In this document: piece by piece, positions 1-8,192 of the stretch
Layout of the letters: each line of letters opens with the position of its first letter
How positions within the stretch are numbered: the first letter of the stretch is position 1
Assembly (NCBI GenBank): GCA_963734965.1
Contig: CAVTJK010000004.1
Coordinates: 1,674,001 to 1,738,000 of the forward strand
Direction: 5' to 3'
Length of the DNA stretch: 64,000 nucleotides
DNA from: UBA4742 sp963734965
GTDB taxonomy: Bacteria; Actinomycetota; Acidimicrobiia; Acidimicrobiales; Acidimicrobilacustridaceae
The notes under the pieces: model-generated
What the model was told of the DNA's origin: nothing
The model's database searches: none
What the model saw: only the letters and a program-made list of their open reading frames with translations
Translations under genes and position numbers: made by a program

Positions 1-613
1 GGCCCAGGTCGGCGGCTGGAAGGCGCCCGTCGAGCAACAGTCGCCCCACGACCTTGTCGACCGCGTTGTGACGGCCGACGTCCTCGCGGACGACGACGGG
101 CTCGCCGGTGACGTCGAAGGCGGCGGCGGCGTGCACCGCGCCGGTCGAGTCGAACACCTCCTGAGCGGAACGGATGCGTTCGGGCATCGACGCCAGGACG
201 TCGGCGGGGATGCGAACGGCAGCGGCCAGCGGCGACAGTCGAGCGGCCAGCTCGTCGAGCGAGGTCGACCCGCAGAGACCGCACGACGAGGACGTCACTC
301 CGAGCCTGGGCGTGGGCACCGGTGCCAATCCGCCGGTGTCGACCGACACCACGTTGAAGTCGCTCTCGACGGCCGGACCGGTACCGCAGTAGCGGCATGT
401 CCGAACCGGCGCGCCGGCCAACAAGCCGTCGGTGAAGCAGAACCCCATGGCCAGCTCGAAGTCATGTCCTGGCGTCCTCATGGTCGTGGCCACCAGGTGA
501 TCGTCGAGGTGGATCGACATGGGCTCCTCGACCGCGACCTCGTCAGGGTGCCGGCTGAACGATCCGTCGTCGAAGGTCGTGGTCAGCACGGTGGCGGTAC
601 GACCCCTGGACAC
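1..613 (-). CDS. fdhD: Formate dehydrogenase accessory sulfurtransferase FdhD (3' end off the window)
   Basis: FdhD carries sulfur from a cysteine desulfurase to the molybdenum cofactor of formate dehydrogenase in the cytoplasm. About 204 residues are visible from a GTG start at 611-613; the C terminus lies beyond the left edge. The paired-cysteine motif SSSCGLCG sits at about residues 108-115 (C111 and C114), and the family signature VREDVGRHNAVDKVVG is complete near the edge, so only a short tail is missing. The adjacent sulfotransferase points the same way and ends 23 bp upstream of this start, so the two could be cotranscribed. No formate dehydrogenase is visible. The identification is secure; the start is the only in-frame choice next to the first conserved block. 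Confidence 0.93.
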   Translation of the reverse strand, partial: MSRGRTATVLTTTFDDGSFSRHPDEVAVEEPMSIHLDDHLVATTMRTPGHDFELAMGFCFTDGLLAGAPVRTCRYCGTGPAVESDFNVVSVDTGGLAPVPTPRLGVTSSSCGLCGSTSLDELAARLSPLAAAVRIPADVLASMPERIRSAQEVFDSTGAVHAAAAFDVTGEPVVVREDVGRHNAVDKVVGRLLLDGRLPAADLG

Positions 614-636
614 GGGCCGAGGGTACCCCGACCTCC

Positions 637-1476
637 TCACGGCCAGACGATGGCGCCGCCGGTCAGTTCGGACAGACGGGCGTTGGGCTCGACGAAGTGG
701 CGATCGAGCCACGACCGCACATCCGCCGGCAGGTCCGGCGTCCCGGCGCTCTCGTTCACCACCTCGAACGATGGGGACGGGCGATCGGGAAGACCGATGT
801 GGCGACAGATCCGCAGATAGACGACTTCGGGCTCGGCAAACAGATCCTCGCTGCGCACCAGCAGGATCTGCTCGGCCGAGAACGAGGCGAACCACTCGTC
901 GAGCTCGGCGGCATAGTGGCTCTGGCTCAGGTAGCCGCTCTTGATCGCCGTCCAGTCGCTCGTTGGCGCGTGGCCATCGGCCACCAACGTCTCGGCCTCG
1001 GCTCGGACGCTCGCCGCGAACGCGGCTGGATCCGACTCGGGCCCGTTGCGCATGCGGTAGTGGCTCCACGCTCGCGAGCCGGGTTCGCGCAGCAAAGCGA
1101 CGAGGCGCACGTCCGGTGCGACCTGAGCCAACCGGCGCGCTGAACCGCTCTGGGCCAGGTAGTTGGGCGTGGCCTCGCCACAGCGCGCCCTTGGGGCCCC
1201 GTTGGCCCGGCCGACCCGCTCGAGGAGGCGACGCCGCGGGAACCAGGAGCGGTACCACCGCGCTCCCTTGGCCGCGTTGTGGGGCCGATCGGCGAAATGG
1301 ATCTCCTTGGTCCGGCAGGCGACGACGAGGGGATGGGCGCCGAGGTAGTCATAGAGCGCGGTGGTTCCCGACTTGGCGGCACCGAAGACCACGAAGTCGG
1401 GGAGGGGACGCAGCTCGGCGGTGGCCAGCTCGAGGGCGCGGACCGGCCGACTCGCCCCCATCATCCTGGCGGCCAT
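637..1476 (-). CDS. PAPS-dependent sulfotransferase family protein
   Basis: A 279-residue protein of the sulfotransferase fold, expected to move a sulfuryl group from 3'-phosphoadenosine-5'-phosphosulfate to an acceptor that cannot be deduced. The 5'-phosphosulfate loop reads AAKSGTTALYDYL at about residues 33-45, and the 3'-phosphate motif LLREPGSRAWSHYRM follows about 80 residues later; both match the heparan/aryl sulfotransferase pattern. ATG 1474-1476 was chosen because GAGGAG lies about 7 nt upstream; the reading frame stays open well beyond it, but no start there has a ribosome site. A methyltransferase and a glycosyltransferase diverge from it, so a role in modifying a surface glycan or glycolipid is possible but only inferred. 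Confidence 0.85.
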   Translation of the reverse strand: MAARMMGASRPVRALELATAELRPLPDFVVFGAAKSGTTALYDYLGAHPLVVACRTKEIHFADRPHNAAKGARWYRSWFPRRRLLERVGRANGAPRARCGEATPNYLAQSGSARRLAQVAPDVRLVALLREPGSRAWSHYRMRNGPESDPAAFAASVRAEAETLVADGHAPTSDWTAIKSGYLSQSHYAAELDEWFASFSAEQILLVRSEDLFAEPEVVYLRICRHIGLPDRPSPSFEVVNESAGTPDLPADVRSWLDRHFVEPNARLSELTGGAIVWP

Positions 1477-1631
1477 CCTGGCTGGTCTCCTCGATCGTGA
1501 GCTCGAACCCGCCCGACGATCACAGCGAGCGGCCCGCCATGATCGCAGACCCGCGAATCGCCCGCGTAGAGTCACGGCCGTGCCGTCCCCGTCGGGTCCG
1601 AACCCGCTCACCCCACGAACTGGGGACGTCG

Positions 1632-2423
1632 GTGGCCGGTGACCTCGCCCAGCGGGTCCGGCGTCGCCTCGGGCGCGCCTGGGCGCGCCTGCGCCCGACG
1701 TCGCACCCGTCAACTCCCTACTACCGCGATCCGGCGGCGTACTGGGAGCAGCGCCACCAGCAGTTCGACGACCAGCTCGACGGGATCGGCACCAAGGGAC
1801 TCGGGGAGACGGCCAACCGCGAGGACTACGAGTCGAAGTGGGAGCACCTGAGCGCGACGCTGGCGACGCTCGACCTCGATGAACCACCAATCCCACGAGG
1901 CGGCGATGGCGAAGGTGACCGCGCGACTGGAGAGGCTCGAGTCGACGGTGTCGCCGTGCTCGACGCCGGATGTGGGATCGGATGGTTCACCGAGCGGCTC
2001 GTCGGGCGCGGCTACCAGCTGACCGCCGTCGACTTCAGCGCGTCCGCGGTCGACATCGCCCGTCGCCGATTGGGCGACAAGGTCGACATCCAGGTGGGGC
2101 GTCTCGACGAGTACCAGTCGGGTCGCACCTTCCCGCTCGTGATCTGCATCGACGTGCTCTTCCACATCGTCGACGACGACCAGTGGCGCGCCACGGTCGC
2201 CAACCTGGCCGCCCAGGTGGCGGCGGGCGGAGCGTTCGTCATCCAGGACCACCTGATCGACGCGCCGGTCGAGATCGCCGACGTCACGACCACCCACACG
2301 CGTTGGCGATCCGAGGCGATGTACTCCGACGCCCTGGCCGGCTGGGAGCTCGCCACCCTCGACCACTATCGGTTGGCGCGCGAAGGTCAGACCAAGGACC
2401 TCATGGTCTTCCGACACCGATGA
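1632..2423 (+). CDS. Class I SAM-dependent methyltransferase
   Basis: A Rossmann-fold methyltransferase of about 263 residues. Motif I, VLDAGCGIGWFTERL, binds S-adenosylmethionine. It is followed by an acidic strand end (AVDFSASAVDIARRR) and by the motif IV region VICIDVLFHIVDDDQW, typical of the Methyltransf_11/25 families. The N-terminal segment PYYRDPAAYWEQRH resembles sugar- or lipid-modifying methyltransferases. The substrate is unknown. GTG 1632 was chosen because GGGGA lies about 5 nt upstream; ATG 1539 in the same frame is an alternative that adds 31 basic residues. The stop overlaps the next gene's start by ATGA, which indicates translational coupling with the glycosyltransferase. 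Confidence 0.8.
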   Translation: MAGDLAQRVRRRLGRAWARLRPTSHPSTPYYRDPAAYWEQRHQQFDDQLDGIGTKGLGETANREDYESKWEHLSATLATLDLDEPPIPRGGDGEGDRATGEARVDGVAVLDAGCGIGWFTERLVGRGYQLTAVDFSASAVDIARRRLGDKVDIQVGRLDEYQSGRTFPLVICIDVLFHIVDDDQWRATVANLAAQVAAGGAFVIQDHLIDAPVEIADVTTTHTRWRSEAMYSDALAGWELATLDHYRLAREGQTKDLMVFRHR

Positions 2424-3592
2424 CCGACGACCAGCCTCCCTCGCCGACGCGGCCCCGAATCGCGATGCTGCTCAACCCGAACAACTCCTTCGAGCGGGTG
2501 TGGGCCGACGCCGCCGCCACCCACTCCGATGTCGTGCGCATCACCATCACAAAGCATCGCGACGGCGGAGAGCCGACGGCCCTGCCGTACCTGTGGCGGG
2601 TCGTCGACCAGCCCGGCGCCTACCTGCTCGATCGCAGCCGGTCCCGTCGCGGCGGGTACCCGATGCGGCTGCTGGCTCGGCGACAGCTCATCGATCAGCT
2701 GACCCGCAGCATCGAGCTGCTCCAGCGCGACGGTGGAGCCTTCGATCTGCTCCATTGGCACTTCACGTCGTCGAGCCGGGCCATGACCGAGGTGGCGCGC
2801 CGGGTGTCGCTGCCCTACGTCGTCACCGAGCACAGCACCGCCTTCTCGGGCCAGAACCCCGACAACCAGCTGAGCCGGCGAGGCCTGGCCCAGTCGCGCC
2901 GCTGCTGCGCCGGGGCGGCCGCCGTCCTGCCCGTCTCGAAGCAACTCGAGACGGCGATGGTGTCCTACGACCTCGATGCCAACTACTTCGTGCTGCCCAA
3001 CCCAGTGGACACGATCCACTACTTCCCGCCCGACGAGCTACCACCCCCGGCCCCGATCGAGCTCGTCAGCGTGGCCCGATTGGTCGAGGTCAAGGGCCAT
3101 GACGTGCTCCTCGACGCCGTGGCGCGCCTGCGTGGTCCCTTCCCGGGCCTGCGATTGACCCTCGTCGGGGCCGGCGGCCGGCGGGCGAGCATCGAGGCTC
3201 GGGCCCACGAGCTCGGGCTCGACGACCACGTCCGCTTCACCGGCTTCCTCGGCGCCGTCGACATCGCGCCCCGGCTGCGGGCCGCCCACGCCTTCGTCCT
3301 CGCCTCGCGTTGGGAGAACCTGTCGGTCGCCGCCCTCGAGGCCTGTGTCACCGGTCTGCCCGCCGTGGTGACCAACGTCGGCGGACTGGCCGAGATCGAT
3401 GCCGAGGGGATCACCTTCGTCGAACCGGGCGACGTCGACGGACTGACCGCCGCTCTCCACGCCATGCTCGCCGACCTCCCCGACCTGGCGACTCGTCGTC
3501 GACGGGCCGAGTTGGCCCGGTCCCGGTACGCGCCCGACGCCATCGGCGCTCAGCTGACCGACATCTACCGCCAGCTCCTCGACCGGTCCTAG
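2420..3592 (+). CDS. Family 4 glycosyltransferase (GT-B)
   Basis: A 390-residue retaining glycosyltransferase. The C-terminal half carries the GT4 nucleotide-sugar site: VARLVEVKGHDVLLDA begins the donor domain, and FVLASRWENLSVAALEACVTGLP contains the E-x7-E motif that contacts the donor sugar phosphate. The N-terminal half has HWHFTSSSRAMTEVARR and VTEHSTAFSG, the histidine-rich acceptor side. The start is the ATG that overlaps the upstream methyltransferase stop. With that methyltransferase and the divergent sulfotransferase it forms a small set that could make a methylated or sulfated glycan; this is inference. A strong hairpin follows 54 bp downstream. Confidence 0.88.
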   Translation: MTDDQPPSPTRPRIAMLLNPNNSFERVWADAAATHSDVVRITITKHRDGGEPTALPYLWRVVDQPGAYLLDRSRSRRGGYPMRLLARRQLIDQLTRSIELLQRDGGAFDLLHWHFTSSSRAMTEVARRVSLPYVVTEHSTAFSGQNPDNQLSRRGLAQSRRCCAGAAAVLPVSKQLETAMVSYDLDANYFVLPNPVDTIHYFPPDELPPPAPIELVSVARLVEVKGHDVLLDAVARLRGPFPGLRLTLVGAGGRRASIEARAHELGLDDHVRFTGFLGAVDIAPRLRAAHAFVLASRWENLSVAALEACVTGLPAVVTNVGGLAEIDAEGITFVEPGDVDGLTAALHAMLADLPDLATRRRRAELARSRYAPDAIGAQLTDIYRQLLDRS

Positions 3593-3645
3593 GCCTCGAA
3601 TCCCGCTCGACGGCCACCCGGTGAACGGCCCCGGTGAGGGATGCG

Positions 3646-3677
3646 TGAGGGGCGCTCCCCGAAAGAAGCGCCCCTCA
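3646..3677. terminator. Bidirectional hairpin between the glycosyltransferase gene and groEL
   Basis: An 11-bp inverted repeat (TGAGGGGCGCT at 3646-3656 and AGCGCCCCTCA at 3667-3677) encloses a 10-nt loop. It lies between two convergent genes, so it can end both transcripts. It has no clear T-tract, as is common for actinobacterial terminators. Confidence 0.7.
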
Positions 3678-3685
3678 TCAAACCG

Positions 3686-3712
3686 CTGGAACTGCTGGAA
3701 CTGCTGGAACTG
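3686..3712. repeat. Three 9-bp tandem units (CTGGAACTG)
   Basis: Three perfect copies of CTGGAACTG lie between the terminator hairpin and the groEL stop codon. A multiple of nine bases suggests slippage of a once-coding stretch, but no frame here continues groEL. No function is apparent. Confidence 0.8.
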
Positions 3713-3720
3713 CTACCGAC

Positions 3721-5340
3721 TCAATAGTCGTCCATGCCGCCCGGCATGGCCGGGCCGGCCGGCTCGGGCTTGTCGGCGATGACAGCCTCGGTCGTGAGGA
3801 ACAGCGCGGCGATCGACGCGGCGTTCTGCAGGGCCGAACGGGTCACCTTGGCGGCGTCGATGATGCCGGCCTTGACCAGGTCGACGTACTCACCGGTCGC
3901 GGCGTTGAGGCCCTCGGTCGCGGAGTCGAGGTGGCGAGCCCGCTCGACCACGACCCCACCCTCGAGACCGGCGTTGGTCGCGATCTGCTTGAGCGGCTCC
4001 TCGAGGGCATGGGCCACGATGCGCGCCCCGGTGGCCTCGTCCGGCGCCAGGTCCTTGGCCACGTCGAGGACCTTGGCCTGGGCCCGCAGCAGGGTGGTGC
4101 CCCCGCCGGCGACGACGCCTTCCTCGATGGCGGCCTTGGTCGTGCTGACCGCATCTTCGATGCGGTGCTTCTTCTCCTTGAGCTCGACCTCAGTGGCGGC
4201 GCCGACCTTGAGCACGGCGACCCCACCCGACAGCTTGGCCAGACGCTCCTGGAGCTTCTCGCGGTCGTAGTCCGAGTCGGTGTTGTCGATCTCGTTCTTG
4301 ATCTGTCCGACGCGACCCTCGACGTCAGCCGAGTCGCCCGAGCCCTCGATGATGGTGGTCTCGTCCTTGGTGACCACGATCTTGCGGGCCTGGCCGAGCA
4401 GGTCGAGGGTGGTGTTCTCGAGCTTGAGGCCGACCTCTTCGGTGATGACCTGACCACCGGTGAGGATGGCCATGTCCTGGAGCATGGCCTTGCGGCGATC
4501 GCCGAAGCCGGGCGCCTTGACGCTGACCGAGTTGAAGGTGCCGCGGATCTTGTTGACCACGAGGGTGGCCAGGGCTTCGCCCTCGACGTCCTCGGCCACG
4601 ATCAGCAACGGCTTGCCGGCCTGCATGACCTTCTCGAGCAGCGGGAGCAGGTCGCGCACGGCGGTGATCTTCGAGCCCACGAGGAGGATGTAGGGGTTGT
4701 CGAGCGACGCTTCCATGCGCTCGGGGTCGGTGACCATGTACGGCGAGATGTAGCCCTTGTCGAAGCGCATGCCCTCGACGAGATCCATCTCCATGCCGAA
4801 GGTCTGTGACTCCTCGACGGTGATCACGCCGTCCTTGCCGACCTTGTCGATGGCCTCGGCGATCATCTCGCCGATCTCGACGTCGGCCGACGAGATCCCG
4901 GCGACCTGGGCGATCTGGCTCTTGTCGTCGACCTCGATGGCCTGATCGCGGATCGAGGCGACGGCGGCGTCGACGGCGGCCTCGATGCCCTTCTTCAGCG
5001 ACATCGGGTTGGCGCCGGCGGCCACGTTGCGCAAGCCCTCACGCACCATCGACCAGGCCAGCACCGTGGCGGTGGTGGTGCCGTCGCCGGCGACGTCGTC
5101 GGTCTTCTTGGCGACCTCTTTGACCAGCTCGGCGCCGATGCGCTCGTAGGGATCCTCGAGCTCGATCTCCTTGGCGATCGAGACGCCGTCATTGGTGATG
5201 GTGGGCGCGCCCCATTTCTTGTCCAGCACGACGTTGCGGCCCTTCGGGCCGAGCGTGACTCGGACGGCGTCGGCGAGCTGGTTCATGCCCCGCTCGAGGG
5301 CTCGGCGAGCTTCCTCGTCGAATTCGATGATCTTGGCCAT
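3721..5340 (-). CDS. groEL: 60-kDa chaperonin GroEL
   Basis: The 539-residue ATP-dependent chaperonin, which forms the double-ring folding chamber in the cytoplasm. The ATP site VTLGPKGRNVVLDKK and the catalytic block GDGTTTATVLA are intact, and the length is normal. The C terminus (AGPAMPGGMDDY) is short and ends in acidic residues instead of a long GGM tail. There is no groES next to it, so this is a solo copy of the kind common in Actinobacteria, where a second groEL often sits with groES elsewhere. A CIRCE operator lies about 92-118 bp upstream of the ATG, pointing to HrcA control of the heat-shock response. GGGGA precedes the start. Confidence 0.98.
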   Translation of the reverse strand: MAKIIEFDEEARRALERGMNQLADAVRVTLGPKGRNVVLDKKWGAPTITNDGVSIAKEIELEDPYERIGAELVKEVAKKTDDVAGDGTTTATVLAWSMVREGLRNVAAGANPMSLKKGIEAAVDAAVASIRDQAIEVDDKSQIAQVAGISSADVEIGEMIAEAIDKVGKDGVITVEESQTFGMEMDLVEGMRFDKGYISPYMVTDPERMEASLDNPYILLVGSKITAVRDLLPLLEKVMQAGKPLLIVAEDVEGEALATLVVNKIRGTFNSVSVKAPGFGDRRKAMLQDMAILTGGQVITEEVGLKLENTTLDLLGQARKIVVTKDETTIIEGSGDSADVEGRVGQIKNEIDNTDSDYDREKLQERLAKLSGGVAVLKVGAATEVELKEKKHRIEDAVSTTKAAIEEGVVAGGGTTLLRAQAKVLDVAKDLAPDEATGARIVAHALEEPLKQIATNAGLEGGVVVERARHLDSATEGLNAATGEYVDLVKAGIIDAAKVTRSALQNAASIAALFLTTEAVIADKPEPAGPAMPGGMDDY

Positions 5341-5431
5341 GTCTGGGAGTTCCCCTTCATTGGGTGGCAGCCCGAGGCTGTCCTGGTCATTGCTGCGTCG
5401 GTCGACGCCCTGATCGCGCCAACCAAAGCGG

Positions 5432-5458
5432 TTAGCACTCTCGATGTGAGACTGCTAA
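5432..5458. promoter_or_regulatory. CIRCE operator (HrcA site) upstream of groEL
   Basis: TTAGCACTC (5432-5440), a 9-nt spacer, then GACTGCTAA (5450-5458). The consensus is TTAGCACTC-N9-GAGTGCTAA, so the left arm is perfect and the right arm has one mismatch. Position and spacing fit HrcA repression of groEL. Confidence 0.9.
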
Positions 5459-5547
5459 CAGGAAACCAAAACCCCGGCCGATCCGCAACCCCGGCGGCTC
5501 GGGCCGCCGAGATCTCGGGCCAGACGAGGTCGGTCAGCCCTGTCGGC

Positions 5548-5910
5548 TCAGTCGATGCGGCGGGCCAACAGGCAGAACTCGTTGCCCTCGGGATCGGCCA
5601 GGACCACCCACGGCGCCTCGGCCTGGCCCACGTCGACGGGCGTGGCGCCCAGTCCGATAAGCCGCTCGAGCTCGGCCGCCTGATCCTGGCCCTTCGGGCA
5701 CACGTCGAGGTGCAGACGGTTCTTGATCGACTTTGACTCGGGGACGGGTACGAAGACCAGCAGCGGGCCCTTCGACGGATCGCCGGATTGGGACATCCAC
5801 CACGCGTTGGCGTTGTCGTGGGGCTCCCACCCCAGGACGTCACCCCAGAAGCGGGCCACCCGCTCGGGTTGCTCGCAGTCGATCACGATCTCGTGCAGCA
5901 CCGCAGCCAT
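5548..5910 (-). CDS. VOC-family (glyoxalase-like) protein
   Basis: A 120-residue single-module protein of the vicinal oxygen chelate fold. The start matches the glyoxalase_6 pattern (VIDCEQPERVARFWGDVLGWEP), and the end carries PWVVLADPEGNEFCLLAR, which supplies the usual metal-ligand Glu. A His in RLHLDVCPKG is a second probable ligand. Such proteins are small dioxygenases, lyases or resistance proteins; the reaction cannot be assigned. It stands alone, with groEL downstream in the same direction and a divergent FAD oxidoreductase gene. Confidence 0.8.
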   Translation of the reverse strand: MAAVLHEIVIDCEQPERVARFWGDVLGWEPHDNANAWWMSQSGDPSKGPLLVFVPVPESKSIKNRLHLDVCPKGQDQAAELERLIGLGATPVDVGQAEAPWVVLADPEGNEFCLLARRID

Positions 5911-6047
5911 GGCGAGGAGTCCACCACAACCGCGCCGGCTTCGCCCCGTCGCACAGGCCAGGCCCGGTTGGCGCGTGGCCTCATGGCGTCGTGGCGCGAC
6001 GTTGTCGGGTTTCGCGTGGCGCCTACGTCACGCCGTAGGCTGCCGCC

Positions 6048-7631
6048 GTGATCCGCAGCCCGCTGGTGGCCGACGAGCCCGTGATCGTCGTGGGAGCCGG
6101 CGTGGCCGGCCTGGGCGCGGCGCTGGCCTTCTCCCGAGCGGGCTGGCCGGTGACGATCCTCGAGCGCGACGACACTCCGCTGCCCGCCGATCCCGACGCC
6201 GCCTTCGAGTGGGATCGCCGGGGTGCGCCGCAGGTGCGCCACTCGCACGCCTTGCTGGCGCGGCTGCGCAACCTGTTGCGAGACCGCTATCCCGACGTGC
6301 TCGATGCCCTGCTCGACGCGGGGGCCACCGAGATGCGCTTCGCCGACAACCTGCCGGTCGAGATCGTCGATCGCGAGCCACGAGCGGGCGACGAGGATCT
6401 CGTCGCGCTGGCCTGCCGGCGCACGACCTTCGAGTGGGTGCTGCGCCGGATCGTGCTGGCCACCGACACCGTGACGTTGCGCCACGGCATGGTCGTGGAC
6501 GGGTTGGTCGCGGCATCGGACGCCGAGCCGAGGCAGATCACCGGGGTGCGCGTCCGCCCCGCCGCCGGCGACGGCGGAGGCGACTCGGAGATCGTGGCCG
6601 GTTCGCTGGTGATCGGCGCCCTCGGCCGCCGCTCGGCTGTCCCTCGATGGCTCGCCGAGCTCGGTTGCGAGCCCGAGGAGCGGGTCGAGGACACCGGCCT
6701 GATCTACCTCTCACGCTTCTACCGCCTCCGCGCCGGCGTCGAATCCCCGCCGACCGACGGGCCGATCGGCGGCGACCTCGGCTATCTGAAGTACGCGGTG
6801 TTCCAGGGCGACAACCGCACGCTGTCGGTCACCTTCGCGCTAGATGCCGACGATCGCGAGCTGAGGGCGCGGCTTCTCGAACCCGACGACTTCGACGAGG
6901 TGGCTCGCGCCCTGGCGGCGACCAGCGTCTGGGTCGATCCGAGCGTGACCGAGGCCATCACGGGCGTCCACACGATGGGAGGCCTGATCAACCGCCAGGT
7001 CTCCTACCGCGACGAGGAGGGCCGACCCCTCGTGCTCGGCTTCCACGCCGTCGGCGACGCCCACACCTGCACCAACCCCCTCTATGGGCGCGGCTGCTCG
7101 TTGGGGATGGTCCAGGCCACACTCCTGGCCGACGCCGTTGTCACCCACCCCGGTACCAGCCGCGCCGAGCTGGCCGCGCGCGCCGTCGCCTACGAGGACG
7201 CGACCGACCGCGAGATCCGTCCTTGGTATCGGGCCTCGGTGAACCAGGACCGGCTCAATCGCGAGGCCGCCCTCGACCGCGCCGCCGCCCGAGCCGAGCT
7301 CGATCCCGAACCCGACGGTGGCGACCCCGAACCCGAGTCCGAGGTGGGCGCGACGAGCACCGAGACCGACGCCGAGGGCGACCGCACGACCCGGGAGTTC
7401 ATGCAGTCGCTCATGCGCGACGGCCTCATGCCGGCCGTGCGGACCGACGCCACCGTGTTCAGAGCCTTCGTCCGAGCCTTCAACCTGCTCGACCCGCCCG
7501 AGCTGATCACGACCGATCCTGACATCGTCAATCGGGTGCTGGCCGCCTACCAGACCCGCGACGAGCGCCCGCCTGAGGCGCCGCTCGGCCCCGATCGCGC
7601 CGACTTGCTGGCCGGGCTCGCCGCGCCCTGA
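6048..7631 (+). CDS. FAD-dependent oxidoreductase
   Basis: A 527-residue flavoprotein with an N-terminal FAD Rossmann motif VVGAGVAGLGAALAFSRAG, a glutamate for the FAD ribose in TILERDD, and a second flavin motif, FHAVGDAHTCTNPLYGRGCSLG, at about residues 335-355. This layout resembles aromatic hydroxylases, geranylgeranyl reductases and flavin halogenases, but no diagnostic halogenase motif was seen. Residues 420-450 are an acidic, repetitive linker (PEPDGGDPEPESE), and the last 80 residues form a separate alpha-helical extension. The GTG start at 6048 is the first start near the FAD motif; no clear ribosome site precedes it. The substrate is unknown. Confidence 0.75.
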   Translation: MIRSPLVADEPVIVVGAGVAGLGAALAFSRAGWPVTILERDDTPLPADPDAAFEWDRRGAPQVRHSHALLARLRNLLRDRYPDVLDALLDAGATEMRFADNLPVEIVDREPRAGDEDLVALACRRTTFEWVLRRIVLATDTVTLRHGMVVDGLVAASDAEPRQITGVRVRPAAGDGGGDSEIVAGSLVIGALGRRSAVPRWLAELGCEPEERVEDTGLIYLSRFYRLRAGVESPPTDGPIGGDLGYLKYAVFQGDNRTLSVTFALDADDRELRARLLEPDDFDEVARALAATSVWVDPSVTEAITGVHTMGGLINRQVSYRDEEGRPLVLGFHAVGDAHTCTNPLYGRGCSLGMVQATLLADAVVTHPGTSRAELAARAVAYEDATDREIRPWYRASVNQDRLNREAALDRAAARAELDPEPDGGDPEPESEVGATSTETDAEGDRTTREFMQSLMRDGLMPAVRTDATVFRAFVRAFNLLDPPELITTDPDIVNRVLAAYQTRDERPPEAPLGPDRADLLAGLAAP

Positions 7632-7791
7632 CACCGATCGCGGCCTCCGGGTTCGAAATCGGCGATTTTCCCTTCAATCGGGGCGCCCGGGTGACGACAA
7701 TGGGGGGAACGCGCGGCGGTACCCAGTGGGGAACCGCGGTCGGACCGGTCTGGGGACCTCCGGCCGCCCTTCTCCGTGAGTCCGCCCCGGC

Positions 7792-7862
7792 CTCAGCCGC
7801 CGGCGAGCTCATGGGCCGGCTCAGCCGCCGGCGAGCTCATGGGCCGGCTCAGCCGCCGGCGA
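7792..7862. repeat. 28-bp direct repeat (2.5 copies) duplicating the end of the MoaD-like gene
   Basis: Units start at 7792, 7820 and 7848; the third is partial and covers the last codons and stop of the MoaD-like gene. On the minus strand each copy contains GCCGGCGGCTGA, the codons for the terminal Ala-Gly-Gly and the stop. The two extra copies lie downstream of the stop. Confidence 0.85.
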
Positions 7863-8124
7863 CGGCCTGCATGATCGACAGCGTGCCGCCGTCGGGCACC
7901 TTGGTCTCGAGGCCGTCCATGAACCGCACGTCGTCGTCATCGACGAAGACGTTGACGTAGCGCACGAGGGCGCCGTTGTCGTCGAGGAGCTTGTCGCGGA
8001 ATCCGGGATGGGCGCTCTCGAGCGAGCTCAGGACTTCGGCGACGGTGCCGCCGTCGACCGAGACCTGCGACGCGCCCGAGGTCATGGTGCGGAAGACGGG
8101 AGGAACACGAACGGTGACACTCAT
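7849..8124 (-). CDS. MoaD/ThiS-family ubiquitin-like sulfur carrier
   Basis: A 91-residue beta-grasp protein that ends in Ala-Gly-Gly, the Gly-Gly tail needed for adenylation and thiocarboxylation by an E1-like enzyme. The conserved pieces are VRVPPVFRTMTSG at the start, VNVFVDDDDVRFMDGLET in the middle and DGGTLSIMQAVAGG at the end. It could serve molybdopterin, cysteine or another thio-cofactor pathway; no activating enzyme lies nearby. ATG 8122-8124 was preferred to an upstream ATG because it starts directly at the first beta strand. A 28-bp repeat duplicates its 3' end. Confidence 0.88.
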   Translation of the reverse strand: MSVTVRVPPVFRTMTSGASQVSVDGGTVAEVLSSLESAHPGFRDKLLDDNGALVRYVNVFVDDDDVRFMDGLETKVPDGGTLSIMQAVAGG

Positions 8125-8192
8125 GGGCGCCAAGCGTATCGTCCGCCATGCGACATGCCCCATTGGCGAGCCGGCCGTCTCGGTCCCCCGCC

